From: Clostridium beijerinckii
GTDB taxonomy: Bacteria > Bacillota > Clostridia > Clostridiales > Clostridiaceae
Direction: 5' to 3'
DNA length: 64,000 nucleotides
Assembly (NCBI RefSeq): GCF_018223745.1
Contig: NZ_CP073653.1
Span: forward strand, 4,054,001 to 4,118,000
How positions within the stretch are numbered: position 1 is the first letter of the stretch; every line of letters begins with the position of its first letter. Below, piece after piece: positions 7,906 to 16,705 of this stretch. Position numbers and translations under genes: made by a program. Under the pieces are notes generated by a model that did no database searches, was not told where the DNA came from, and saw nothing but the letters and a program-made list of their open reading frames with translations.

Positions 7906-7928
7906 TTTTGAGAACGCTCATTCTAATT
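7906..7928. promoter_or_regulatory. TetR-type operator motif, 3' side
   Basis: TTTTGAGAACGCTCATTCTA contains the imperfect palindrome AGAA-CGCTCA-TTCT. The same motif occurs at 7741-7762 and, diverged, at 8553-8573. Confidence 0.45.
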
Positions 7929-7940
7929 AGTATAAAAAAA

Positions 7941-8519
7941 TTAGTTATTTAATAAATCCATAAAAAAATCTGCCACACGATGTAATTTTTCTTTGCTCGC
8001 TGACATTCTTAACTGCACACGAATTCCAAGCAATGTATTTTGAAGTATTTCTGATAAAACTTCTGGATCATACTTGCAAGAAAATTCACCTGTTTCCATG
8101 CCTTTTCGAACAAGATCAGCAAGTAGTTGTTCTGTTTGCATGAATATCTTTTCTATTTTTTCTTCTATCTCTTTATCCCTAAGAGCCATCTCCGTTGCTG
8201 AATTTACAATTAAGCAGCCCCATTGTTTATCTTCATATCCTTCTATAGTAAAATCAAAGATAAATCTTATAGCTTGTTTTGCTGTTTCTGCATTTGAAAT
8301 TCCTGCCTGCATTTTATTTTTTATTAATTCTGCATAAAAATCTACGGTTTTTAAAAATAATGTGTGCTTATCACCGAAGGTATCATATAAACTTCTGCGA
8401 TGGATTCCCATGTGCTCAACTAAATCATTTAAAGATGTCTTTTCGTAACCTTGCTTCCAAAATAGTTCCATTGCTTTCTGAAGAACTACATTTTCATCAA
8501 ATTCTCTGCTTCGTCCCAT
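7941..8519 (-). CDS. TetR/AcrR family transcriptional regulator
   Basis: The 192-aa regulator has an N-terminal TetR helix-turn-helix (residues about 5-60: FDENVVLQKAMELFWKQGYEKTSLNDLVEHMG, then HRRSLYDTFGDKHTLF) and an all-helical ligand domain with GCLIVNSATEMA. ATG at 8519 follows AAAGGAGGGAACTTG, better placed than the TTG three bases before. The motif TTTTGAGAACGATCGGTC lies 35 bp upstream and related motifs flank the gene, so it likely represses itself. The genes it once controlled may include the SDR relic just upstream. Confidence 0.9.
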   Translation of the reverse strand: MGRSREFDENVVLQKAMELFWKQGYEKTSLNDLVEHMGIHRRSLYDTFGDKHTLFLKTVDFYAELIKNKMQAGISNAETAKQAIRFIFDFTIEGYEDKQWGCLIVNSATEMALRDKEIEEKIEKIFMQTEQLLADLVRKGMETGEFSCKYDPEVLSEILQNTLLGIRVQLRMSASKEKLHRVADFFMDLLNN

Positions 8520-8552
8520 CAAGTTCCCTCCTTTATAGAATTAATATTAGCA

Positions 8553-8573
8553 TTTTGAGAACGATCGGTCAAG
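8553..8573. promoter_or_regulatory. TetR-type operator upstream of tetR
   Basis: TTTTGAGAACGATCGGTCAA is an interrupted palindrome (TTGA...TCAA around CGATCG) in the promoter region of the tetR gene. Confidence 0.55.
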
Positions 8574-8693
8574 AATTATTTACATACTTAATCATATCTA
8601 TATTTTCGCACATTACATGCTGGAAAGAAAAGTTACCTGGCACAACACAAGAGCCCCTACCCTAGCCTACAATTTTCTGCCTAAGACACTTCA

Positions 8694-8837
8694 CTAAATG
8701 AGTTTATATCTAATTTCTCTTTTTATCTTGATCTTAATATAACGCCATCCCTTTGAAGCCAATTCTTCTGCATATGCTTTTCCAATACCAGATAACGCTT
8801 CTGTAACCAAGATAACTTTTCCCTTTTAATTAAACAT
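8694..8837 (-). pseudogene. N-terminal relic of a short-chain dehydrogenase/reductase
   Basis: From ATG at 8837 the frame reads MFN-stop-KGKVILVTEALSGIGKAYAEELASKGW and then loses similarity. This is the Rossmann start of an SDR (usual form KxVLVTGASSGIG), with a stop at codon 4 and only about 30 recognisable residues. SDR genes are common partners of TetR regulators, so it may be a former target of the adjacent tetR. Confidence 0.6.
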
Positions 8838-8859
8838 TTTCTTAACATCTTAAAACAGA

Positions 8860-9618
8860 TCAATTATTTGCCTCTATTATTTCCTTCAATTTAACATTTT
8901 GATTAATAAATCTAGCTTTACTTTTTTCCTGCTTAAGTCGTATAGCATTCTGTGGACAATGATTAATACAGGCTAAACACTGCTCACAATTTCCTTTATA
9001 AACAGGTTTAGTATCTGCATTAATATTATTTACTGGGCAAACTTTCTCGCAAACTTTACAGCTATTACAGGTATCTTCTACATAGAAATTCTTATCATAT
9101 TGAGCGTTAGCCTTAGTCTTAGAATGAAACTTTTTTAATATTGCTTCAATACATCTTATAACTGCAGTGTGTCTCTTGATATATACTTTTTTAACTTGGA
9201 TATCATTAATTATTTGTGCAAGACTTTCTTCTATATTCTTCTTCGGCTCTTTTTTTATCTCTTTAGCCATATCAAACACTGGAAGGTAATTGTCAACCAT
9301 AAGTATTTCATTAATGTATGAAAACTGGATTTGATTTCTTTTTCCAATTTCTAAAAGCTCAGGTATGACTGCTCCTGAAAAAGATCCAAAAGACACTACG
9401 GCAAAAATATATTTACTTTTTAGTTCAACTTTATTTAGAAACTCCTCAACAATTTTAGGAACTCCTCCATAATAACTCGGAAATACAATACCAATCTTTT
9501 CATCTTCAAACTCAAACTGTCCTAGTTTCATTAACTTAGGAATAGAATAACTTTCTCCTCCAATTCTCTTTGCCACATATAAATTGTTGCCAGTTCCTGT
9601 AAAATAAAATATTTTCAT
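8860..9618 (-). CDS. EFR1 family flavodoxin-ferredoxin protein
   Basis: The 252-aa protein begins with a flavodoxin-like FMN site (FYFTGTGNNLYVAKRI), has the second flavin loop PSYYGGVPKIVEEFL, and ends with two ferredoxin clusters (CNSCKVCEKVCP and CEQCLACINHCP, residues about 184-225). Members are thought to shuttle electrons between iron-sulfur clusters and flavin. The start follows GAAAGGAGCGCATT. A TetR gene is transcribed away from it, 116 bp apart, with an inverted repeat between them, so that regulator probably controls it. Confidence 0.88.
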   Translation of the reverse strand: MKIFYFTGTGNNLYVAKRIGGESYSIPKLMKLGQFEFEDEKIGIVFPSYYGGVPKIVEEFLNKVELKSKYIFAVVSFGSFSGAVIPELLEIGKRNQIQFSYINEILMVDNYLPVFDMAKEIKKEPKKNIEESLAQIINDIQVKKVYIKRHTAVIRCIEAILKKFHSKTKANAQYDKNFYVEDTCNSCKVCEKVCPVNNINADTKPVYKGNCEQCLACINHCPQNAIRLKQEKSKARFINQNVKLKEIIEANN

Positions 9619-9638
9619 AATGCGCTCCTTTCAGATGT

Positions 9639-9698
9639 TTCACTTGTAACTCCTTATGGACTATAGTATAATTTGATAACATAAATAATTCAAGTGAA
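9639..9698. promoter_or_regulatory. Inverted repeat in the divergent EFR1/TetR promoter region
   Basis: TTCACTTG (9639-9646) and CAAGTGAA (9691-9698) are exact complements around the region where both promoters should lie. This is a plausible TetR operator pair. Confidence 0.5.
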
Positions 9699-9734
9699 TA
9701 TAGGCTAGCTGTTACAAAAGGAGGAATATTGTTT

Positions 9735-10301
9735 ATGACTAATAAATACAATGCTGAACAGAATAAGATTACAAAAGAGAGTATTTTAGGTGCTCTTATG
9801 TCTTTAATGGAGAAAAAGGACTTCAAGAATATATCTATTACAGAAGTATCACAAAAAGCTGGTGTATCACGGATGGCTTTTTATCGTAATTACAGCATAA
9901 TGGAAGATATCCTTATTGATCATCTAGACGATATGTTTAGAGAGTATTCAACCCTTTTAAATCATAAAGAAATAAGTAATTATGAAATGACACGTTTATT
10001 TTTTTACTATTTTAGACAACATCAAAAATTTATTGAAAACCTACTAAGGTCTAAATTAACCCACTTAATACTTGAACGATCTATTGAATTTCTTGATATA
10101 TACTCAAAAACTATAACATGCACCATGGATTGCTCTCCTGAATTTGAAAAATATAATATTGGATTCATTGCAGGCGGATTTTTTAATGTATTGATGATTT
10201 GGTGCAAAAGTGGTATGACAGAGAGTGACGAGAAGATGGCAGAAATTGTTCATGATAGGCTTTCAAATCATATTGCTGGAATCACCTTAACAGATTTCTG
10301 A
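9735..10301 (+). CDS. TetR family regulator, divergent from the EFR1 gene
   Basis: The protein of 188 aa has the N-terminal helix-turn-helix (ITKESILGALMSLMEKKDFKNISITEVSQKAG, VSRMAFYRNYSIMEDIL) and a helical C-terminal domain of the kind often annotated TetR_C in DhaS-like regulators. ATG at 9735 lies 10 nt after AGGAGG and is preferred to the TTG at 9729. It probably represses the flavodoxin-ferredoxin gene next door. The signal is unknown. Confidence 0.88.
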   Translation: MTNKYNAEQNKITKESILGALMSLMEKKDFKNISITEVSQKAGVSRMAFYRNYSIMEDILIDHLDDMFREYSTLLNHKEISNYEMTRLFFYYFRQHQKFIENLLRSKLTHLILERSIEFLDIYSKTITCTMDCSPEFEKYNIGFIAGGFFNVLMIWCKSGMTESDEKMAEIVHDRLSNHIAGITLTDF

Positions 10302-10561
10302 TTAAATCCAAGATATATACGAAGTATGGGAAATGGATAAAAAAGATTCGCTACTGACTTAACTCTAATTTAAGAATATATTAATAATGCATTATTGGAG
10401 TCATCCTCCCATACAATGTCTAAAATATTATCATAGAAATGCATTTACATAAAAAGTTCCCCACTTTCTAGTCTGAGCTGACTTTAGTTGATACATTTCC
10501 TTAAACATAATTTCTCATTTGTTTATTTCAAGAACTGGATACTCCTAATTTCATAAAATAA

Positions 10562-11017
10562 CTATTGAACATCCCCTAATATTTTAAAGTACTTATATGA
10601 TAGCCATAAACTTCTTCCTACCATTGAAGCACACCCAAATGCGAGAATTCCTATACCTATAAAGCTAGTTATATTTCCGCCAATATATCTAAAAGCCGAT
10701 TTTACAACGATAAGGAAAACATAGACTCCAAGGCTTAAGTACGATTCATTATAATAAACCTCACCTTTAGCTTCATCCTTACTATATTTTAATGTTCTTC
10801 CACGAATTATTCCCACTCCTATACCAATAATTGAACAAATAATTATTATCATAATCTCTTTCAATGAAAAACTTAATGTTTTTGCATAATCTTCAACAAT
10901 CATTAGAATAAGTAGTATAGGTAACACCCATAAATTAGGGAACTTAATTCTTTTATTCTTTCCATTAAGTATCCTTAAAAACTTTAATACTATAAAAATC
11001 AATAAAATATAAACCAT
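10562..11017 (-). CDS. CcdC-like (DUF1453) integral membrane protein
   Basis: The protein of about 151 aa has four to five hydrophobic helices and the central pattern GIGVGIIRGRTLKYSKDEAKGEVYYNESYLSLGVYVFLIVVKSAFRYIGG, which resembles the CcdC/DUF1453 family (named from a neighbour of ccdA in Bacillus; function unknown). The GTG at 11032 lies inside the ribosome site AGAGGTGG, so GTG 11023 or ATG 11017 is the more likely start. It is a single gene. The 230 bp upstream show nothing recognisable. Confidence 0.65.
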   Translation of the reverse strand: MVYILLIFIVLKFLRILNGKNKRIKFPNLWVLPILLILMIVEDYAKTLSFSLKEIMIIIICSIIGIGVGIIRGRTLKYSKDEAKGEVYYNESYLSLGVYVFLIVVKSAFRYIGGNITSFIGIGILAFGCASMVGRSLWLSYKYFKILGDVQ

Positions 11018-11264
11018 TGACACTAATTCCACCTCTAAACTTTATTTTCTATTCCTCAAAATTTTCTAATATAATAATACAAACACTTTGGAACTATAGA
11101 TAATAACAATCTCTCAATATCTTATCTTTTAAAGTCTAATTATTAACAGTAATTGTAAACCTAATTTTTATACCTACCTTGGATACAGCTATCTCTAATA
11201 ATGACACCTTTACTAACCATAAGAATTTCACTTAGTTAAGCTCGCTGTAATAAATATTATAAAT

Positions 11265-11840
11265 TTAGAATACATATGGAATTAACGCCCATGATTCTTT
11301 TATATATTTCTCATATTCTTTACCAAATTCTAATACTAAAAATCTTTGTTCCCTATTTATTTTTATAATATAAGTAGTTAAAATAATACAAAATCCTATG
11401 ATAGAAGCTAAACTTCCAAATGTAAGAAAAATTCCAAAAAAGCCACATACTATTCCTGTATAAATAGGATTTCTTATATATTTATATGGGCCACTACGAA
11501 CTAATCTTTGCTCCTCTACTTTTTGGATAGCTCCACTCCAATTTCTACCTAATACTATTCTAGCCCATATTGCAAATAAAAGAGAGATTACTAAGATTGC
11601 GATACCTATATATTCAACATATTCATAACTAGGCAATATCCTATTCCATAAGAATATATTTTTAAACTGAAAAAAGGTAATGGCATAAGAGACTATTACT
11701 AATATTAAATGTACTATTCTTGGTATGTTCCTTTGACCACTTGATTCTTTTTTTACATTTGACCTAGTTTTTATCGCTGCTAATATCCAGTAAATCCAAA
11801 ATATACCCCAAATATAACTAACTACAGTAATATTATTCAT
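11265..11840 (-). CDS. Isoprenylcysteine carboxyl methyltransferase (ICMT)-family membrane protein
   Basis: The 191-aa protein has about five membrane helices and the family core RLVRSGPYKYIRNPIYTGIVCGFFGIFL, followed by INREQRFLVLEFGKEYEKYIKES. In eukaryotes this core binds S-adenosylmethionine for methylation of prenylated cysteine; in bacteria the substrate is unknown. It is the second gene of an operon, 26 bp after a MarR gene. The start has GAGGAGGGCTTT. A truncated relative lies at 55003-55452, again beside a marR gene. Confidence 0.85.
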   Translation of the reverse strand: MNNITVVSYIWGIFWIYWILAAIKTRSNVKKESSGQRNIPRIVHLILVIVSYAITFFQFKNIFLWNRILPSYEYVEYIGIAILVISLLFAIWARIVLGRNWSGAIQKVEEQRLVRSGPYKYIRNPIYTGIVCGFFGIFLTFGSLASIIGFCIILTTYIIKINREQRFLVLEFGKEYEKYIKESWALIPYVF

Positions 11841-11866
11841 AAAGCCCTCCTCACATTTTATTAGAT

Positions 11867-12334
11867 TTAATCATCACTTTTAATATATTTTTCTGCAATT
11901 TCTATAAACGTATCCTTTGTCACTGAATTCATGTCATGTAAAAATTTTAATATGGTAGCTTTCTCCTCATCATTATATTGAGCTATAATATCTTTTTTCT
12001 TATTATATGATTTCTCATGAATTTTTTTATGAATTTCAGACACATTTAATCCTAATTCCGTTAAATCATAATATACTTCTTTATTATTCCCTTCCTTTTG
12101 ATACTTCAATACATAGCCTTCGTTTAATAACTTTTTACACATTTTAGTTATAGCACCTGTTGTCATTCCTAATTCTTGTGATAGCTTAGTTATATTTGCA
12201 TCTTCGATATATTCTATAGCTGCAATACAATGAATTTGTGAAAAAGTAAGTTTATTCTTTATATTAGGAACATCTATTTCATTATTTTCTTGTATTTCCT
12301 TTAGTGAAAATATAATTTCATTAACAATATCCAT
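11867..12334 (-). CDS. MarR family transcriptional regulator
   Basis: The 155-aa winged-helix regulator shows FSQIHCIAAIEYIEDANITKLSQELGMTTGAITKMCKKLLNEGYV and the wing QKEGNNKEVYYDLTELG. It leads a two-gene operon with the methyltransferase gene and probably represses it and itself. The start follows AAGGGGGAAATTAAT. AT-rich near-palindromes (TTCCTCGGAA at 12357-12366 and AATATTATATTATAATATT just after) lie in its promoter. Confidence 0.88.
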   Translation of the reverse strand: MDIVNEIIFSLKEIQENNEIDVPNIKNKLTFSQIHCIAAIEYIEDANITKLSQELGMTTGAITKMCKKLLNEGYVLKYQKEGNNKEVYYDLTELGLNVSEIHKKIHEKSYNKKKDIIAQYNDEEKATILKFLHDMNSVTKDTFIEIAEKYIKSDD

Positions 12335-12352
12335 ATTAATTTCCCCCTTAAT

Positions 12353-12399
12353 ATTTCTTCCTCGGAAGTAATATTATATTATAATATTATTTCTTCCAT
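12353..12399. promoter_or_regulatory. Palindromic promoter region of the marR-methyltransferase operon
   Basis: TTCTTCCTCGGAAGTAA is followed by the near-palindrome AATATTATATTATAATATT and a second TTTCTTCC. These symmetric sequences overlap the expected promoter and may be MarR sites. The following bases to 12570 show no feature. Confidence 0.4.
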
Positions 12400-12570
12400 G
12401 TCAACAATTTTCACTTTAAAGACTTACTCCTAGATTCAATTAATCACTTGTAATACCTAATGAACAAATTCCACTATTAAAAAATATAATCATTCTAGAC
12501 TAAATGTTGAGAATTTAATTGATCATCCCCTAATACCTGTAGTTAAAAATAACATGTCTTAAGCAAGAAC

Positions 12571-12598
12571 TAAAAAACCACCGGCTTAACCGGTGGTT
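12571..12598 (-). terminator. Rho-independent terminator after the tetR gene
   Basis: AACCACCGG and CCGGTGGTT form a 9-bp stem with loop CTTAA. On the minus strand it is followed by a T run, ending the tetR transcript from 13239. Confidence 0.9.
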
Positions 12599-12639
12599 CT
12601 GATTCATATTCACTAACGTTACAATTTAGAATTAAAGAA

Positions 12640-13239
12640 CTAAGATGATTGTAATGAAAATTGTTCTAAATACTTGGATAAACTTTCAATATTAAATTGC
12701 ATATGACGATTATTCCCCTCAAGTTTACTTAGCATTATCCCACCTTCTAAGGCGGAAAAAATGAAAGTAGCAAGAGCGTCGGTGTCAAGATTTGGCTTTA
12801 ACTCACCGTTCTGTATACCTTGATAAAGAATTTCCTTAATATATTGCAGCATCCTTTCAAGGCTTTTTTGGGCTTTTTTTCGTAACTCAGGATGAGTATC
12901 ATCACTTTCAATAGCCGTGTTCAATAAAGGACATCCTCCGATAAATGGGGGATGTTCCGTAACTTGTTCATATACCCTAAATATAGCTAGAATTTTATCA
13001 ATCGCTGACTGTTGATTATCCACAGCTTCGGTAAATTTTTCATTAACAATTCCTACTGCGTAATCATATGCCTCAAGCGCAATCTCATCCTTACATGCAA
13101 AGTGACGATAAATCCCCCCTCTCTTGATTCCAGTTACTTCAGTAATATCAGAGAGCGAAGATCCTGCGTAACCTCGCTGGTTAAAAAGTTCAGCCGATTT
13201 CTTAATTATATACTTGCGTGTATTTTCTCCTTTAGTCAT
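12640..13239 (-). CDS. TetR/AcrR family regulator, divergent from an MFS exporter
   Basis: The protein of 199 aa has the TetR helix-turn-helix (NTRKYIIKKSAELFNQRGYAGSSLSDITEVTGIKRGGIYRHF) and a C-terminal domain with GGCPLLNTAIESDDTHPELR, typical of the LmrA/YxaF-like branch. ATG at 13239 lies 8 nt after GGAGG; the longer frame from 13293 has no ribosome site. It faces an MFS transporter gene over about 300 bp and likely represses it. The base composition is somewhat less AT-rich than the surroundings, a hint of transfer. Confidence 0.88.
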   Translation of the reverse strand: MTKGENTRKYIIKKSAELFNQRGYAGSSLSDITEVTGIKRGGIYRHFACKDEIALEAYDYAVGIVNEKFTEAVDNQQSAIDKILAIFRVYEQVTEHPPFIGGCPLLNTAIESDDTHPELRKKAQKSLERMLQYIKEILYQGIQNGELKPNLDTDALATFIFSALEGGIMLSKLEGNNRHMQFNIESLSKYLEQFSLQSS

Positions 13240-13488
13240 AGTATCTATCCTCCAAGGAATGTAATTCTTCGTAATTTCATCCTCATTGCACATGTTATTT
13301 TTTTAATTATTATAGCATATCTCCAAAAATTTAAATAGTTATTGCAAGCCGGGGTTTATTTCTTTGATGAACCTGATCTTTTAATCCAAAATGCCAATTA
13401 TATAATTATAAATAATAAAAAATATTCCAAGCACCAGAAATACGAATATAAATTTGCACTTTCTTAATGGTTGTGTTAACATAGTAAA

Positions 13489-13510
13489 AAAGATATCGTT
13501 CAGTATCTTT
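13489..13510. promoter_or_regulatory. Inverted repeat before the MFS gene
   Basis: AAAGATA-TCGTTCAG-TATCTTT lies 17 bp before the MFS ribosome site. It may be the operator of the divergent TetR or a leader hairpin. Confidence 0.45.
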
Positions 13511-13537
13511 TTATTATATTAAAATGAGGTGAAGAAA

Positions 13538-14782
13538 ATGAACGACACATGGTTTAAAGAACGTAAGTATGCTTGGATCGGCTTGGCTGCTTTGTGGATT
13601 ATCGGCTTTATTGGCGCATTATTGCGTTTCATTATGGCTACTTATCAAGTTCAAATTTCTCAAGATTTGAATATAAGTAGAAGTTTGATTTCTATGGCAT
13701 GGTCAACCAACCTACTAATTGCAGCATTATGCACCCCAATAGGAGGATGGATTGCGGACCGCTATGGACCTAAGAAATTAATGCTACTAAGTACAATGTT
13801 TAGTATCTTAGGGACAAGTATCGTTTTTGTGGGGCATAATTCTACTTTGTTTTTTATCGGATATGGAGTCATATCAGGTTTTTACGGTATAGGAGCCTCT
13901 GCCACATATATTCTAATATTTGACTGGTTTAAGCATCATCGAGCAAAAGCTACTGCACTTCTGGCAAGCTCATCATCTATTGGTCTCGCCGTTTGCACTC
14001 CAATTTTTATCTCGAACACTTGGTTAACATGGAAGGACGCATTTCTGATTTCTTGCCTGCTCAGCCTTTTTGTTGCATTGCCAGTTATTCAGTTTCTTAT
14101 TCGGAATCCTGAAAATCCACAGAAGAAAGCAAAAGAATCCGAACAACCAAAAGTGAAAATACTTTTCAAAGGTCCTCATATGTTATTATTTCTATTTATT
14201 GGTTTTGCATTATTTACATGTGGGTTTAATATGGGTACTGTAGAAATGAATTTAGTGGCTATTTATCAATTGTCTAGCGTAAAACCTGCTTTGATTGCCG
14301 TATCCATGAGTACCTTAGGAATTATGGAAATAATCGGTTCCTTTATTTTCGGATATCTTTTGGATCGTATCAATAAATTTACAGCGATGTCGTTGTTGTA
14401 CGGGATACGCATCTTAGCGTTTATAATTTTGTTTGTACATTCGCCATGGTCGCCAATTGTGTTTGCAGTCTTCTTCGGATTTACTTACCTAGGTGCTGTA
14501 CCAGGAGGAATGTTAATTGCTAACGAGAATACAAAAGAAAAAGGAAAGTTCATTGGAAGTCTCCTTCTATTCCATCAAGCAGGCGGGATCATTGGTAGCT
14601 TAATCGGAGGTGTTTCCTTTGATATCAGTAAGAGCTATCAACTACTCATTGGTTTTGATATGCTTCTATGCGTTTTAGTTACAATAGGGTATTTTACGAA
14701 TTATTGGCTACGATACAAAAATACTTTATATTTAAGTAGATATACAAATGAAGTTAACAAACTACACTCAAATGATCAATAA
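13538..14782 (+). CDS. MFS transporter (12 helices)
   Basis: The 414-aa protein has 12 hydrophobic segments and the MFS signature between helices 2 and 3 (GGWIADRYGPKKLMLLS), with a repeated version later (GYLLDRINKF). It resembles monocarboxylate/oxalate-type or drug MFS carriers; the substrate cannot be told. ATG at 13538 is 6 nt after AGGTG. It pairs with the divergent TetR. Less AT-rich codon use than the neighbours suggests acquisition from another Firmicute. Confidence 0.88.
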   Translation: MNDTWFKERKYAWIGLAALWIIGFIGALLRFIMATYQVQISQDLNISRSLISMAWSTNLLIAALCTPIGGWIADRYGPKKLMLLSTMFSILGTSIVFVGHNSTLFFIGYGVISGFYGIGASATYILIFDWFKHHRAKATALLASSSSIGLAVCTPIFISNTWLTWKDAFLISCLLSLFVALPVIQFLIRNPENPQKKAKESEQPKVKILFKGPHMLLFLFIGFALFTCGFNMGTVEMNLVAIYQLSSVKPALIAVSMSTLGIMEIIGSFIFGYLLDRINKFTAMSLLYGIRILAFIILFVHSPWSPIVFAVFFGFTYLGAVPGGMLIANENTKEKGKFIGSLLLFHQAGGIIGSLIGGVSFDISKSYQLLIGFDMLLCVLVTIGYFTNYWLRYKNTLYLSRYTNEVNKLHSNDQ

Positions 14783-14978
14783 TTAAGTATCAATATATTT
14801 TAAGTTTCTATCTACATGTTCTAAGTAATGAGAATTTGATCTTAATGATTTACATTTTAGCCAATAAAAAAAACGCCATAATTTTATTATCACCCAAAGA
14901 TTTTTCTTTCCTAATCTGAAGATCTGTTTTTCCATCTTAAAATTATGTAAAAACCCAGGACTTTCTCAAGCAAATAAT

Positions 14979-15083
14979 CTTCAAACCCGCATTATACAAG
15001 CATATTCTTCAGAATATTAGAATATATATTCTAGTATTCTGAAGAATAAATATTGTTAAGAATATATCTTCTTAATAATATTT
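14979..15083. repeat. Double-hairpin repeat, family B, copy 2
   Basis: About 100 bp starting CTTCAAACCCGCATTATACA match 2041-2145 with very few differences and form the same two palindromes. The match ends at CTTAATAATA, where copy 1 reads CTTAACAATA. It lies at the 3' side of the solute-binding protein gene and may stop transcription from both sides. Confidence 0.75.
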
Positions 15084-15096
15084 TAGAATTATGTAC

Positions 15097-15939
15097 TTAG
15101 TTACTAATCATATTATTTTTATCTAATCCATTCTTTACAAGAATAGAATATAACGCACCATCTGCTTTCATATCATTAATTGCTTTATTTAATGCGTTTA
15201 ATAAGAAAACATCATCTTTTTTAACTGCTATTCCCATTACTCCTTGTAACTCAGGCATATAGCCTTTTAACTGCCTTAGCAAAGGATCTTTTTCCTTTAT
15301 ATAGTAGTTTATAATAATAGAATCAGCTAAGCCCGCATCAATTTTCCCACTACTTATAGCATTAAATAAATCAGTTGTACTATCCAAACTTAATGCATCT
15401 TTTATCAAGTTATTTTCCTTCCACTTTTTCGCTAGATCTTCAAATATTGTTCCTTTTTCTACTCCAATTACTGCATTTTTTAAATCACTCATAAAATTAA
15501 TTTTTGAAAATCTTGGTACAATAACAGTTTCTGATTCTTTATACAATGGCTTAGTAAACTCTACTAGTTTTTCACTTTCAGGAGTTATAAATATTCCACC
15601 AACTGCTATATCTATGCTATCATCGGCATTAAATTTATCTAACAAATCTGCAAATGTTACTTCCTTAATTTCAACCTTATTAATTCCAAGCCGCCGTGTA
15701 ATTTCAGTTATGATATCCGCATCAATTCCACTCATCTTATTTGTTTCGGTATTTATCCAAAAGAATGGAATTTCCTTTGATGGTGCAGCAATAGTTATTA
15801 TTCCTTTTTCTTTTATCATTTCCAATCTATCTTTTTCTATTGAGCTATTTGCCATTATAGTTTTCGTAGGCGCTATCATAAATCCAATTATTATTCCAAT
15901 AATATTTACAATAACAATTGAAGTAAATATTTTTTTCAT
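15097..15939 (-). CDS. Amino-acid-type ABC transporter substrate-binding protein
   Basis: The 280-aa exported protein has an N-terminal hydrophobic segment and the bacterial solute-binding family 3 fold: IKEKGIITIAAPSKEIPFFW, MSGIDADIITEITRRLGI, DIAVGGIFITPESEKLVEFTKPLY, IGVEKGTIFEDLAKKW, AISSGKIDAGLADS. There is no lipobox Cys, so it may stay anchored by its N-terminal helix. No permease or ATPase gene is adjacent, so it is an orphan or a sensor-like binding protein. The start follows GGAGATTTTTATTT. Confidence 0.88.
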   Translation of the reverse strand: MKKIFTSIVIVNIIGIIIGFMIAPTKTIMANSSIEKDRLEMIKEKGIITIAAPSKEIPFFWINTETNKMSGIDADIITEITRRLGINKVEIKEVTFADLLDKFNADDSIDIAVGGIFITPESEKLVEFTKPLYKESETVIVPRFSKINFMSDLKNAVIGVEKGTIFEDLAKKWKENNLIKDALSLDSTTDLFNAISSGKIDAGLADSIIINYYIKEKDPLLRQLKGYMPELQGVMGIAVKKDDVFLLNALNKAINDMKADGALYSILVKNGLDKNNMISN

Positions 15940-16202
15940 AAATAAAAATCTCCTTTAAAACGATAAACATATCTTTAAATTATTATTTGGAATTTAAATT
16001 TAAATTTAAATTATCCTCATTTGAAAAAAATTCAAACCTTTAGAAATAATACTTTGCCTTTTATGTTAACCTTTAAAGCGAGATCAATGATCAGTTTACT
16101 TTACAATTGAGTAGTAGCCATCACATATTATTCAACTTCCAAAGAGCATGTCTTTTATTTACTACGTCAAATCTACATATAAAATGCAACTTTTCAAATA
16201 AA

Positions 16203-16252
16203 AAATTGGAGAGATCGCAACTTCACTCAGAATATTGCGACCTCTCCCAATT
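16203..16252. terminator. Hairpin, likely terminator of the LytTR operon
   Basis: AATTGGAGAGATCGCAA and TTGCGACCTCTCCCAATT form a long stem with one bulge, located just after the stop of the membrane protein gene at 16259. A-rich and T-rich flanks allow termination on either strand. Confidence 0.75.
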
Positions 16253-16258
16253 TTATAT

Positions 16259-16693
16259 TTAGTTTTTTCTTAATAGCTGATTTTTTTTGCTCATAAGTTT
16301 TGAATTAAATTCTAAATTTCTTTTATATGAATAATAGCAAAAACTCATCCCCAAAAACTCTGCAGTTATTAAAATAGATATTAGCTCTATAATTGAAGCA
16401 ATTTTTTTATATACAAAATAGTAGTAAATAGATGGTAAGCAGGAAATCCCCCCTATTACTATAAATACACAAACAAAAGCTAGTAATGCACTTTTTTGTT
16501 TTATTCCAACCAGATAAATAAAAACAGATCTAGAAATAGTACCAATAACTCCTCCAATAATAGAAAACATAATTAATTCTTCTATAATTCCTACATTTAT
16601 ATTTTTAACAATCATCTGAGTCATACCAACAACTATACCACATAGCATGGATATAATAAGATTAAATAAAAAATCCTTTAAATTCTGTTTCAT
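16259..16693 (-). CDS. DUF3021-like small membrane protein
   Basis: The 144-aa protein has four hydrophobic helices (FLFNLIISMLCGIVVGMTQ, ELIMFSIIGGVIGTI, ALLAFVCVFIVIGG, ISILITAEFLGMSFCYY). Size, topology and position 12 bp after a LytTR regulator gene match DUF3021 proteins, which are encoded with LytTR proteins in many Firmicutes and usually restrain or sense for them. That role is inferred from context. The start follows GTGAGGTGCGTAAATC. Confidence 0.65.
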   Translation of the reverse strand: MKQNLKDFLFNLIISMLCGIVVGMTQMIVKNINVGIIEELIMFSIIGGVIGTISRSVFIYLVGIKQKSALLAFVCVFIVIGGISCLPSIYYYFVYKKIASIIELISILITAEFLGMSFCYYSYKRNLEFNSKLMSKKNQLLRKN

Positions 16694-16705
16694 GATTTAC
16701 GCACC

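Noticed and set aside
8279-8665. 128-codon plus-strand frame over the tetR start
   Set aside because: It overlaps the coding strand and operator of a well supported TetR gene, and no domain is visible.
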